Positions 7,801 to 13,928 of a stretch of 21,150 bases of DNA are shown one piece after another. This DNA is from Kitasatospora phosalacinea. GTDB lineage: Bacteria; Actinomycetota; Actinomycetes; Streptomycetales; Streptomycetaceae. Position numbers and translations under genes: made by a program. The stretch lies in contig NZ_JNYE01000122.1 of the NCBI RefSeq assembly GCF_000717185.1, positions 1 to 21,150 of the forward strand, given 5' to 3'. The notes beneath the pieces were generated by a model. That model saw only the letters and a program-made list of their open reading frames with translations, made no database searches and was not told the DNA's origin. How positions within the stretch are numbered: position 1 is the first letter of the stretch; each line of letters begins with the position of its first letter.

Positions 7801-8999
7801 AGTCGGCGGGCCGCGGGGGAGGCGGTGTGCAGGAAGGCGGCGGCGCGGCCCACCGGGTCGGGTGCGGCTCCGGCCGCGGGCGCAGCTGCGGCTCCGGCCG
7901 CGGGTACGGCTCCGGCCGCGGGCGCGAAGGGTGAGGCGAGGGTGCCGCTGGCGGGCACCAGGACGGCGTCGTACCCGGCGGGGGCGGCGCGCATCAGGCC
8001 GTCGGCCCAGCGGCGGAGGGCGTGGGCGGTCAGGCCGACGGTGGGCAGCGGCACCCAGCCCAGGTCGGGGCCGAACGCGGCGGCGAGCATCGGGGGCAGG
8101 ACGTAGGCGAGTTCGGTGTTGCGGGTGGCCGGCCGGCGGTGGCGGACGCGGACGGCGGGGAGGTCGAGCCCGGTGCGGTTCCACAGCCGGCTGGGCAGCG
8201 GGTTGAGCAGGACGACGGGACCGCCCGCGCTCCAGGCGTGCAGGAGCTGCCAGACGGCGGGGTCGCGCCAGGACGGCCCGGCGCAGTCCGAGAGCACCAG
8301 GAGCAGTCGGCGCCGCCCGGTGAGGCGGTGGTGGTCGACGGGGCGGCCCAGCGGGTCGGTGACGGCAGGCCGGGGGTCGAGGTCGAGGTTCAGGGCGCGG
8401 ATCCGGCGGAAGGCGCCGAGTCCGGCGAGCAGGGTGGTGAACTCGGCCAGGGTGTCCTGCCAGAGGCCCATGGAGGGGGCCCGGTCGGTGAGGACCAGGG
8501 CCTCGAACCAGGGTTCGGGTTCGGACCGCAGGACGGGCAGCAGTTCGCCGGTGCGGGCGTACGCGTGGGTGGTGGCGTCGAGGTCGAGGGTGCGCCGCGG
8601 GCCGTTCGGGTAGCGGCGCTTGAGGGCGCGCAGCGAGCGGCCGAGGGCGAGGGCCTGCGGGAGGGCGCGGGTGGTGGCGGTCCCCGGGGCCGGACCGGCA
8701 CCGGGGCCGGGGCCGGTCCGGGCCGACGGTCGCCCGTCCGGGGCTGCGCCGTCCGCGGGACCGGTCGGCGGGGCGCCGTCCGGTGCGGGGCCGGTGGCGG
8801 TCGGGGCGGGCGGGGCGGCGGCGCGGGTGCCCGCGGCGTCCGGGGCGCCGCTCGGTGCCGGGTCGGCCGGGGCGGGGGCCGGTCCGGGGGCCGGGGAGGC
8901 GGCGGCCAGCCAGAGCGCGTCGGCGAGGGCCGCCGCGTCGGTGTCCGGCGGCAGGATCTCGGCGAGGGCCGCCACCAGGTCGGCGGTGCGGTCACGCAC
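4875..8999 (-). CDS. SAV_2336-type protein: vWA-like, pseudocaspase and AAC(3)-like domains
   Basis: A 1374-residue cytosolic multidomain protein. Residues 1-30 are helical, and 31-110 form an Ala/Pro/Gly linker. Residues 165-350 look like a vWA domain: LVLTDRAPSM stands for the DxSxS metal site and LVLSDCAG for the later Asp strand. An APAAGA-repeat linker (355-380) and a helical region follow. Residues 540-725 match the actinobacterial caspase pattern but read YVQGTPF where the catalytic His lies (GHG) and LLSMDGAP where the Cys lies, so the domain looks dead. Residues 820-1110 are not recognised. Residues 1118-1370 resemble AAC(3) acetyltransferases (LGVRAGT; FDRERTP, PGSVRSDHPQHSFVARG; PFGPESPVGRL; LLLGV). 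The GTG start overlaps the MoxR gene by 8 bases. It is probably the sensor or scaffold subunit of the four-gene system. Confidence 0.85.
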   Translation of the reverse strand: MRDRTADLVAALAEILPPDTDAAALADALWLAAASPAPGPAPAPADPAPSGAPDAAGTRAAAPPAPTATGPAPDGAPPTGPADGAAPDGRPSARTGPGPGAGPAPGTATTRALPQALALGRSLRALKRRYPNGPRRTLDLDATTHAYARTGELLPVLRSEPEPWFEALVLTDRAPSMGLWQDTLAEFTTLLAGLGAFRRIRALNLDLDPRPAVTDPLGRPVDHHRLTGRRRLLLVLSDCAGPSWRDPAVWQLLHAWSAGGPVVLLNPLPSRLWNRTGLDLPAVRVRHRRPATRNTELAYVLPPMLAAAFGPDLGWVPLPTVGLTAHALRRWADGLMRAAPAGYDAVLVPASGTLASPFAPAAGAVPAAGAAAAPAAGAAPDPVGRAAAFLHTASPAARRLAVLCSPFDSLSPSLLRLLREEFVPGAGAADLADLLTGGLLDPGDPHALAFHPEARAALLAHLDRHDAWALRSALTQQLAAHGPGGTPTDLDPDGLPPDLVPFARASAGLLALLAPARRRGPVPAPGPVPVSEEGPQVRFPDPERSAALLVGFAEADGRHTSRRLAADLYGLRQVLMSPTGWGLPLTRCRMAFGLPGIGPEELFDGAEAEAPDTLLLYVQGTPFPDDPDRRWAEVLRGILHRRPAATTVVLLSMDGAPRTAQDLQESFPARNTVLVGREPHSPYDGFSIAGAVAAMAERGMPGGPDLLPVGRLFDYDPEHPGTDRELTAGPLTELALLRNRHAPAHLAPAAADTYSRLVQDLERTGADLRPELVAILSALVSFVHEYAPGPEVPERRLLLLADLEQFLGPALEVGAQEGADGTIALTRRPRGPAFRVPFSVQDPAHVPPGRSAFDVPPQTDPVRVLLLFQAVGRASGDRGHVLPGPDGRHSVVLTVPYHPAPPQPVVLSRPAGPGVVVRSAASVFGDAEPLPADLRQRLDDLYQQALLDSELADWAERTRFDRDEVVRWRWTSTAEVMTSYLPALERAVADARGPAGALPGLQLCLYVAEFPLVEDDTQQQQPWAEAADRLARTERYERSLARTPDAGLGVVLSDAVHAALVDRGHGELVLQYAESEHDDGAAGPVHCWYGIPGRSREQVAARLADGHPGDRSPRGGRLFHLAGEVAEELRVLGVRAGTVLFVQTPAGELETTADPDVLLAALLEVLGPGGTLVMSAATPENSYRRAAAEAARAGLGPEEAGELLAAVPAFDRERTPASPSAGVLAERLRRLPGSVRSDHPQHSFVARGPLAARIVSGQELEDPFGPESPVGRLRGAGALVLLLGVPPRHCLAWRPRGLTSPVPDRSFVRYPDGRTAWVEHAVVVPGPDVPELDGVILREAPGLARGVVADTDAVLVHLVAGSLLAERWQGGREP
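7866..7922. repeat. In-frame repeats encoding the APAAGA linker
   Basis: Three identical 15-base copies of GGCTCCGGCCGCGGG at 7866, 7890 and 7908 (spacings 24 and 18). They encode an Ala/Pro/Gly hinge between the vWA-like domain and the helical region of the SAV_2336-type protein. Both spacings keep the reading frame. Confidence 0.75.
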
Positions 9000-9930
9000 C
9001 GGACAGGTCCCGGAGCATCAGGTCGAGCAGGTGGCGGCGCTGCTCGCCGGTGGGCGCGGCGGCGTCGGTCACCAGGCGGACGGCGTTGAGGAGTTGGTCG
9101 ACGGCCAGGGTCTCGCCGCGGCTGATCCGGTCGGCGAACTCGGCGACCAGTTCGGCGGCGGCGGGGTCGAGCGGGGCGTCGCCGAGGCCGAGGTGGGCGG
9201 CGACGGCGCGCCGCAGGGCGGGGGCGTCCGGTTTCGGCATGTCGTAGCGGATGCAGCGGCGCAGGAAGGGGGCGGGGAAGTCGCGTTCCCCGTTGCTCGT
9301 CATGACGATGAACGGGAAGGTCCCACAACGGACCCGTCCGTCCTCGACGGTGGCGGTGGCGGCGGACTCCCATTCGCGGACGCGCACGGTGCGGCGCTGG
9401 TGGCGGACGAGCTCGGGGATCTCGTACGTCCCGTTCTCCAGGACGTCGAGCAGGTCGGCGGGCAGGTCGATGTCGCTCTTGTCGATCTCGTCGATCAGCA
9501 GCGCCCTGGGGCGCGGGCCGGGGAGCAGGGCCGTGCCGAGCGGGCCGAGCTGGAGGAAGGAGTCGATCTCGGCGGGGGCCTCGTCCCGGGCCTCGCGGAT
9601 CCGCAGGGCGTGGATGTGGCCGAGCGCGTCGTAGCGGCAGAGCGCCTCGGGGAGGGTGCTGCGGGAGGTGACGTGCCACTTCAGGACGGGGCCGAGGCGC
9701 AGTTCGGCGGCGACCTGTTCGATGACCGTCGACTTCCCGGTGCCCGCGCCGCCGGTGACCAGCAGCGGCCGGTGCAGGTAGAGCGCGGCGTTGACCGCGT
9801 CGACCAGGCCGGGCGGCGGGAGGAAGGCGCGGTGCGGCTGGTGGTCGCCGAGGCGGCGCCAGGGCGGCGGGGGCGGGAGCGTCACTTCGCGGGCTTCGCC
9901 GTCGCCGCGGTAGTAGCTGTTCCAGGACAT
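8992..9930 (-). CDS. MoxR-type AAA+ ATPase
   Basis: A 312-residue AAA+ ATPase of the MoxR branch. Walker A is GGAGTGKS (residues 60-67), Walker B is LLIDEID (144-150), sensor 1 is in VMTSNGERDFP (Asn213), and FLRRCIRYDMP (222-232) holds the likely arginine finger. The C-terminal helical lid carries DRISRGETLAVDQLLNAVRL. All residues for ATP hydrolysis look intact. Its ATG overlaps the stop of the caspase gene by one base (TGATG), and its end overlaps the GTG of the vWA-containing gene by 8 bases, so the three are probably translationally coupled. MoxR ATPases typically work with vWA proteins to remodel a partner. Here that would be the 1374-residue protein, the caspase protein, or both (inferred). 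Confidence 0.92.
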   Translation of the reverse strand: MSWNSYYRGDGEAREVTLPPPPPWRRLGDHQPHRAFLPPPGLVDAVNAALYLHRPLLVTGGAGTGKSTVIEQVAAELRLGPVLKWHVTSRSTLPEALCRYDALGHIHALRIREARDEAPAEIDSFLQLGPLGTALLPGPRPRALLIDEIDKSDIDLPADLLDVLENGTYEIPELVRHQRRTVRVREWESAATATVEDGRVRCGTFPFIVMTSNGERDFPAPFLRRCIRYDMPKPDAPALRRAVAAHLGLGDAPLDPAAAELVAEFADRISRGETLAVDQLLNAVRLVTDAAAPTGEQRRHLLDLMLRDLSGA

Positions 9931-12200
9931 CAGGTGTTCCTCGTTCCGGGGACGGTGGGGACGGCGGGCGGTGCCGGGACGGCAGGGGGCGCCGGGACGG
10001 CAGGGGGCGCCGGGACGGCAGGGGGCGCCGGGACGGCAGGGGGCGCCGGGACGGCGGGGGGCGCCGGCTGCGCGGCGTCGGCGGGCCGGTTCCGGTGGCG
10101 GCCCGCGTAGTCGGCGCAGAAGTCCAGCCAGGGCAGGTCGTGCCAGACGGCGCGCAGGGTGGCGAGGCCGTCCAGGTGGGTGCCGGTGTCCGCGTCGGGC
10201 CGGTCGCCGAGGCGGGTGTCCCCGGCGGTCACCCAGCGGTAGGCGTCGCCGAAGTGGGCGGGCAGTCCGGCCCACAGGTGGGTCAGGCAGCGGTTCCACC
10301 GGTCCTCGCACGGCGGCTGGTCGGTGCGCGGCCACAGCAGGACCGGGGAGAACGGCAGCAGGGTCTCGACCAGTTCGCGCAGCAGGGCGGGGGTGGCCCG
10401 GTCGGTGAGGCCGACGGCGCGCCGGTAGCGGCTGTCCAGCAGGTCGGCCCTCAGGCGTTCGAGGTCGGTGGCGGCCGGGTGCAGCCAGTCGACGGGGGCG
10501 GTGGGGCCGGGCGGGCCGTCGCGGAGGGTTTCGAGCTGCTCGCGGGCGTTGCGGTTCATGCCCCAGAAGTGGGCGGGTTCGACCAGGCGGTCGGCCCAGC
10601 GGAGCGTCACCTCGTGCCCGACGCCCAGCCTCCGCATCCCGATCACCAGGTTCTCGGGGTGCCAGTGGAGCAGCACGGGGGCCTTCACCGCGAAGTCGAC
10701 CGCCTCGACCCGGCCGTCGCCGTCCGGGCGTTCCCCGGCCCAGCGGAGTACCTCGGGCAGGGCCTGTTCCACCCCTGCCTGGTCGGGGGCGCAGGGGAAG
10801 TGGCGGTGGTCGACGCAGTCGGCGCCCTCGCGGAGGCAGGCGGAGAGCGTGTTCGGCCAGTCGACCTGTGCGGCGTCCAGGCTGACGACCAGTCGGCGGC
10901 CGGCGTCGCGGCCGGTGTGCCGGGCGTACCGGTCGGCGGCGTCGTTGAGGGCCAGTTCGGCGTCGTGGTCCCGGGCCCAGCGCAGGATCCGTTCGTGCCG
11001 GGGGTCCTGGTCGCAGAGGTGGGCGACGGCGACCAGGTACCAGGCGAGCATGGCGTGCGGGGCGGTGGCGGGGGCGCGCAGGGCGGCGTGTTCGAGCAGG
11101 TGCTGGAGCAGGGCGCGGTCGCCGAGCCCGGCGGGCGGGCGGACGGGCTCGGCGAGGCGGTCGATCCACTGCCGGTTGAAGGCGTGGCCGATCCGGTGCA
11201 GGTGGCGGGTGGTCAGGGCGGTGCCGGTGACGTCCAGGACGGCGGCGGCCGTGTCCGCCGCCGCGAGGATCCCGGCCACGGTGTCGGCCACCCAGTCGGC
11301 CGGGACGGTACCGGCCCGACCGGCCTGCTCGGCGAGGTCGGCCAGGGCCTGGCGGGTGCGCGGCACGGGCCCGGCCGGGGCCCCGGGCCAGCCGCGCAGG
11401 GCGTCGGCGAGGGCCGCGGCGGCGTACGGGCCCGCGCAGGCCCCGGCGGTCCGTTCGGCGTGGCGGTGGTGGCGGCGGTTGCGGCCGAGCCAGACCGACC
11501 GTCCGGCGTCGGTGTCGCCGTGGTAGTCGATCGCCTTGGGGGCCTGCTCCCGGACGAGTTCCCCGTCGGCCGCGGCGTGGAGGTCCCCGACGCCGAGGTA
11601 CTCGCCCCCGTCGGCCAGGCCCTCGGTCAGCCGCTGGGCGATCTGGCGGCTGAGCCGTAGTTGGAACGCCTGTTCCCCGGCGCTGCACGCGGCCACCACC
11701 GCCACGTGCTTCTCCCCCTTGCGGAACCCGCCGACCAGGCCGGCGGCGTTCGGGAGTCCGGCGGCGGCGTGGCAGGTGTCGACCACCGCGACGACCCCGG
11801 CCACGCCCGGGTGGTCGGCCGCCAGGTGGATCGTCGCCCCGACGTCGATGCAGCGCGTGCCCTCCTGGTCCCTGCTGTCCGCGGTCATGTACCAGAGCGT
11901 GGACGGGTCGTGCGACTGGCCGTGGCCGAGGAACGCGAGGACGAGGGTCGCGCCCGCCCGGCCGGCCCCCTCGACGGCGGCGCGCAGGGCGGTGTCGGCC
12001 TCCTGCCAGCTCACCCGGCCGGAGCGCAGGTGCTCCGCGTCCAGGCCGGGGGCGGGGGTGCAGCCGCCGGTGTCCGGGTCGGTGAGCGCCGCGTACAGCT
12101 GCTCGGCGGCGGCGGCCAGGTGCTCCAGTTCCTCGAAGGCTCCGGCCGACTGGGTGGCGATCAGCAGCAGGTGCCGGTCCGGCGGCTGGCGTGGGCTCAT
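9930..12200 (-). CDS. Caspase-like protease with VMAP-C-like region
   Basis: A 756-residue cytosolic protein. Residues 8-245 form a caspase (peptidase C14) domain with catalytic His93 in LAFLGHGQS and Cys143 in VAVVDTCHAAAG, both preserved. A helical middle part (about 250-420) follows. Residues 430-700 resemble the C-terminal domain of vWA-MoxR-associated proteins (VMAP-C): a LVVSLDAAQVDW strand, VDFAVKAPVLLHW, then LGVGHEVTLRWADRL and scattered Trp. The tail is a Pro/Ala repeat (PPAVPA, about 714-749). The frame is open upstream, but the ATG at 12200 is chosen because it overlaps the hydrolase stop in an ATGA arrangement and the caspase domain starts right there. It is the likely effector protease; its substrate is unknown. 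The VMAP-C assignment rests on pattern only. Confidence 0.87.
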   Translation of the reverse strand: MSPRQPPDRHLLLIATQSAGAFEELEHLAAAAEQLYAALTDPDTGGCTPAPGLDAEHLRSGRVSWQEADTALRAAVEGAGRAGATLVLAFLGHGQSHDPSTLWYMTADSRDQEGTRCIDVGATIHLAADHPGVAGVVAVVDTCHAAAGLPNAAGLVGGFRKGEKHVAVVAACSAGEQAFQLRLSRQIAQRLTEGLADGGEYLGVGDLHAAADGELVREQAPKAIDYHGDTDAGRSVWLGRNRRHHRHAERTAGACAGPYAAAALADALRGWPGAPAGPVPRTRQALADLAEQAGRAGTVPADWVADTVAGILAAADTAAAVLDVTGTALTTRHLHRIGHAFNRQWIDRLAEPVRPPAGLGDRALLQHLLEHAALRAPATAPHAMLAWYLVAVAHLCDQDPRHERILRWARDHDAELALNDAADRYARHTGRDAGRRLVVSLDAAQVDWPNTLSACLREGADCVDHRHFPCAPDQAGVEQALPEVLRWAGERPDGDGRVEAVDFAVKAPVLLHWHPENLVIGMRRLGVGHEVTLRWADRLVEPAHFWGMNRNAREQLETLRDGPPGPTAPVDWLHPAATDLERLRADLLDSRYRRAVGLTDRATPALLRELVETLLPFSPVLLWPRTDQPPCEDRWNRCLTHLWAGLPAHFGDAYRWVTAGDTRLGDRPDADTGTHLDGLATLRAVWHDLPWLDFCADYAGRHRNRPADAAQPAPPAVPAPPAVPAPPAVPAPPAVPAPPAVPAPPAVPTVPGTRNT
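9973..10062. repeat. Five 18-bp tandem repeats encoding PPAVPA
   Basis: Four identical copies of GCCGGGACGGCAGGGGGC and a fifth with one change, in frame, encoding the (PPAVPA)n tail of the caspase protein. Near-identity at DNA level suggests recent expansion and likely copy-number variation between strains. Each unit keeps the frame. Confidence 0.9.
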
Positions 12201-13180
12201 CCGTGGACGGCCGTGGCCGTCAGGGCGCGCAGGACGCGGTCGGCCACCTCGGGCCGGCGCAGGTAGCGCAGGGCGCCGTGCGGGACGAGGCTCTTCGAGT
12301 CCAGCCGCTCGGAGCGGGGCCGCACGCCCCGGCTGCTGGGGCCGACCGACTTGGTCAGCCGGTGCTTCGGGACGACGGGGTCGTCCCCGTCCCGGAAGTC
12401 GGCCCAGGCGTCGACGTTCTCCGGCGTGACGGTGGGCTTGGGGCGCAGCAGCGGCCAGACGAAGGTCCGGGTGGTGATCGGGGAGCCGAGCGTGACGAAC
12501 AGCGGCACCGGTCCGGGGTAGTGGGCGAGCGTCTCCAGGGCGACGACGCTGCCCAGCGAGTGGGCGACCACGACCGCGGGGCGGGCGGGGTCCAGGCAGG
12601 CCAGCAGGCGGTCGCGGACGCGCTGGTCGAAGGTCCGGCCGGTGTCGTCGGCGCGGCCCCGGGCCAGGTAGCGGCCGGGCTGCGAGATGATGCCGAGCAC
12701 CTCGGCCCGGCTGAGCGCGCGGGCCGTCCCGGCCAGTCCGGGCACGGCGGCGACGGTCGCCACGACGGCGTTCACCGTCCGGGCGACCTCCATGACGCCC
12801 TGCGCGCCTTTCCGCCCGCCCGGGGCGAGTTGGGCCCGGGCCCGGTGCAGTTTGGGGTCCGCCCGGTGCTCGGGGAGTTCGAGGACGTCGTCCAGCAGCT
12901 CGACCAGTGCCTCCCGGGCGATCTCGAGTTCTCCCTCCTCCAACCCCGCCGCGTCGGCACCGCCCTGGGCCCCGCCGGAGCCGAACAGGTCGCCGTAGTG
13001 GGCGAAGGAGGCGTCGGCGAGCCAGTCCGTGGTGATCGCGGACACCTCGCTGGCGCGTCCGGCGGCCCGGGCGCCTTCCGCCAGGGCGCGCTTCCAGTCG
13101 ACGAGTTCGCGCTGCGGGTCGCGGGGTCCGCCGATCCCGTGCACGAACACCAGCTGTGGTTTTCCCTGGTCGGCCTTCAT
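12197..13180 (-). CDS. Alpha/beta hydrolase, lipase or esterase type
   Basis: A 327-residue serine hydrolase. VFVHGIGG (residues 11-18) is the strand and oxyanion loop before the first helix, AHSLGS (206-211) is the nucleophile elbow with Ser208, the acid is probably Asp266 or Asp267 (DGDDPVVP), and His301 (VPHGALRYL) completes the triad. A helical insertion (about 65-170) between the oxyanion loop and the elbow may form a lid. It has no signal peptide, so it is cytosolic. The ATG follows a GGAGG site. It is the first gene of the four-gene operon, and its TGA overlaps the next ATG. Substrate unknown; in this setting it could be a second effector, for example acting on membrane lipid. That role is inference. 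Confidence 0.88.
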   Translation of the reverse strand: MKADQGKPQLVFVHGIGGPRDPQRELVDWKRALAEGARAAGRASEVSAITTDWLADASFAHYGDLFGSGGAQGGADAAGLEEGELEIAREALVELLDDVLELPEHRADPKLHRARAQLAPGGRKGAQGVMEVARTVNAVVATVAAVPGLAGTARALSRAEVLGIISQPGRYLARGRADDTGRTFDQRVRDRLLACLDPARPAVVVAHSLGSVVALETLAHYPGPVPLFVTLGSPITTRTFVWPLLRPKPTVTPENVDAWADFRDGDDPVVPKHRLTKSVGPSSRGVRPRSERLDSKSLVPHGALRYLRRPEVADRVLRALTATAVHG

Positions 13181-13295
13181 GTGCCCGCCTCCGCCGCTCC
13201 CCTCCGGCCCTCGCCGGCCGGGGAGAGAACGATAGCAACGGCCTTCTGCCCGGCGGAAACTGACGGTACGACAGGAACTCCGGAACGGTCGGCGC

Positions 13296-13316
13296 AGGGA
13301 TCAGGGATCAGGGATC
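13296..13316. repeat. Three 7-bp tandem repeats AGGGATC
   Basis: AGGGATC is repeated three times without gaps, about 115 bases upstream of the hydrolase operon on its promoter side. Upstream direct repeats of this kind can be activator sites. No function can be assigned. Confidence 0.7.
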
Positions 13317-13362
13317 AGCGAGCAGGGCACCTGGCGCCGGGGCGAGCGCCCGCCGCACCGGT

Positions 13363-13405
13363 GGGTCGGCGGGGTGTCACGGCCCCGCCGACCCGTCCTA
13401 CGGGT
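13363..13405. other. Strong unexplained hairpins in a gene-free stretch
   Basis: A perfect 12-bp inverted repeat (GGGTCGGCGGGG, 13363-13374; CCCCGCCGACCC, 13383-13394) with an 8-base loop. A second perfect stem follows, sharing four bases (ACCCGT 13391-13396, ACGGGT 13400-13405). The two stems cannot form fully together, so they are mutually exclusive at their edge. No gene end adjoins them: the stretch 13181-13666 lies between divergent genes and shows no convincing CDS. Confidence 0.6.
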
Positions 13406-13580
13406 GAGGTTCCACGCTATGCGGGCCGCGGCGGCCAGGGGCAGGGGCCGAACGTCCCGGGCTGCGGTGGCGGTCCAGGCGTGCTCGCGGTGCGCGCCGG
13501 TCGGAGCGGCTCCCGTGCGGCGGGCCAACGGCCGCCCGTGGGGCCGGAGTCGGCGGTTCGTTACCGCTGCATGAACAGCG

Positions 13581-13610
13581 TTGTGCCGGGCCGGGGTGCG
13601 GGGTTACGGT
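13581..13610 (+). promoter_or_regulatory. Candidate promoter of the sulfur operon
   Basis: TTGTGC (13581-13586) and TACGGT (13605-13610, pattern TAnnnT) are 18 bases apart. Transcription would start near 13617, about 50 bases before the leader-peptide start. This also argues against the in-frame ATG at 13571 as the leader's start. Confidence 0.4.
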
Positions 13611-13666
13611 GCGAGGACGGCGGCACCCGGGCGGTGCCGCGAGAGTCGGACGGGGAGGTGGCGGCG

Positions 13667-13777
13667 GTGCGGGCCCAGGAGCGCGAGGTGTACCTCGACC
13701 GGCCGGTCGACCTGCTGCGGGTGAGCGCCGCGCTCTGTCCGGCCCGCCCGGCCCGTCCGGCCCGTACGACCCGCTGA
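13667..13777 (+). CDS. Cysteine-type leader peptide upstream of sulfur genes
   Basis: A 36-residue peptide containing VYLDRPVDLLRVSAALC (residues 8-24). It matches the short actinobacterial 'putative leader peptide' pattern, roughly LTRRxHVDLxRVSxxLC, known from upstream of sulfur assimilation and sulfonate genes. The GTG start is set by a GGGGAGG site 8 bases before it; a GTG at 13658 and an ATG at 13571 are alternatives in the same frame. The tail after the Cys (PARPARPARTTR) is longer than usual, and the usual Arg/His pair before VDL is replaced by Asp-Arg-Pro. It lies 151 bases before the flavin oxidoreductase gene. Ribosome stalling at the Cys codon during cysteine shortage is the likely control, by analogy. 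Confidence 0.75.
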   Translation: MRAQEREVYLDRPVDLLRVSAALCPARPARPARTTR

Positions 13778-13785
13778 GCCGGGTC
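13768..13785 (+). promoter_or_regulatory. Stem-loop over the leader stop codon
   Basis: Perfect 6-bp inverted repeat (GACCCG, 13768-13773; CGGGTC, 13780-13785) whose 6-base loop contains the leader's TGA. A ribosome finishing the leader would melt it and one stalled at the Cys codon would not, so it could be part of an attenuation switch. Beyond it, up to 13913, the strand is pyrimidine-rich with three ACTCCCCGCG-like copies and no other clear structure. Confidence 0.4.
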
Positions 13786-13928
13786 CGCAGCAGCCCCGCT
13801 CGCCTCCCCTCCTCCCGTCGCCGCGTCCCGGCTGCGCCTCCGAGCGCGTCCCCGGCGCGTCCGCACGCCCCTCCCGCGTACTCCCCGCGCACTCCCCGCG
13901 TACTCCCGTGAACAGGAACCGGTCCGCC

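Noticed and set aside
4720..8184. Upstream extension of the LacI frame into a 1495-codon frame
   Set aside because: The extra part is Arg/Pro/Gly-rich and lies in another frame of the 1374-residue gene. LacI starts naturally with its helix-turn-helix at 4719.
13301..13574. Short open frames on both strands in the gap 13181-13666
   Set aside because: Composition is Arg/Ala-rich, there are no clear ribosome-binding sites, and no family is recognisable. The strong hairpin lies inside one of them.
13571..13666. ATG at 13571 as start of a 68-residue form of the leader peptide
   Set aside because: The candidate promoter lies downstream of this ATG, no ribosome-binding site precedes it, and the GTG at 13667 has GGAGG at ideal spacing.
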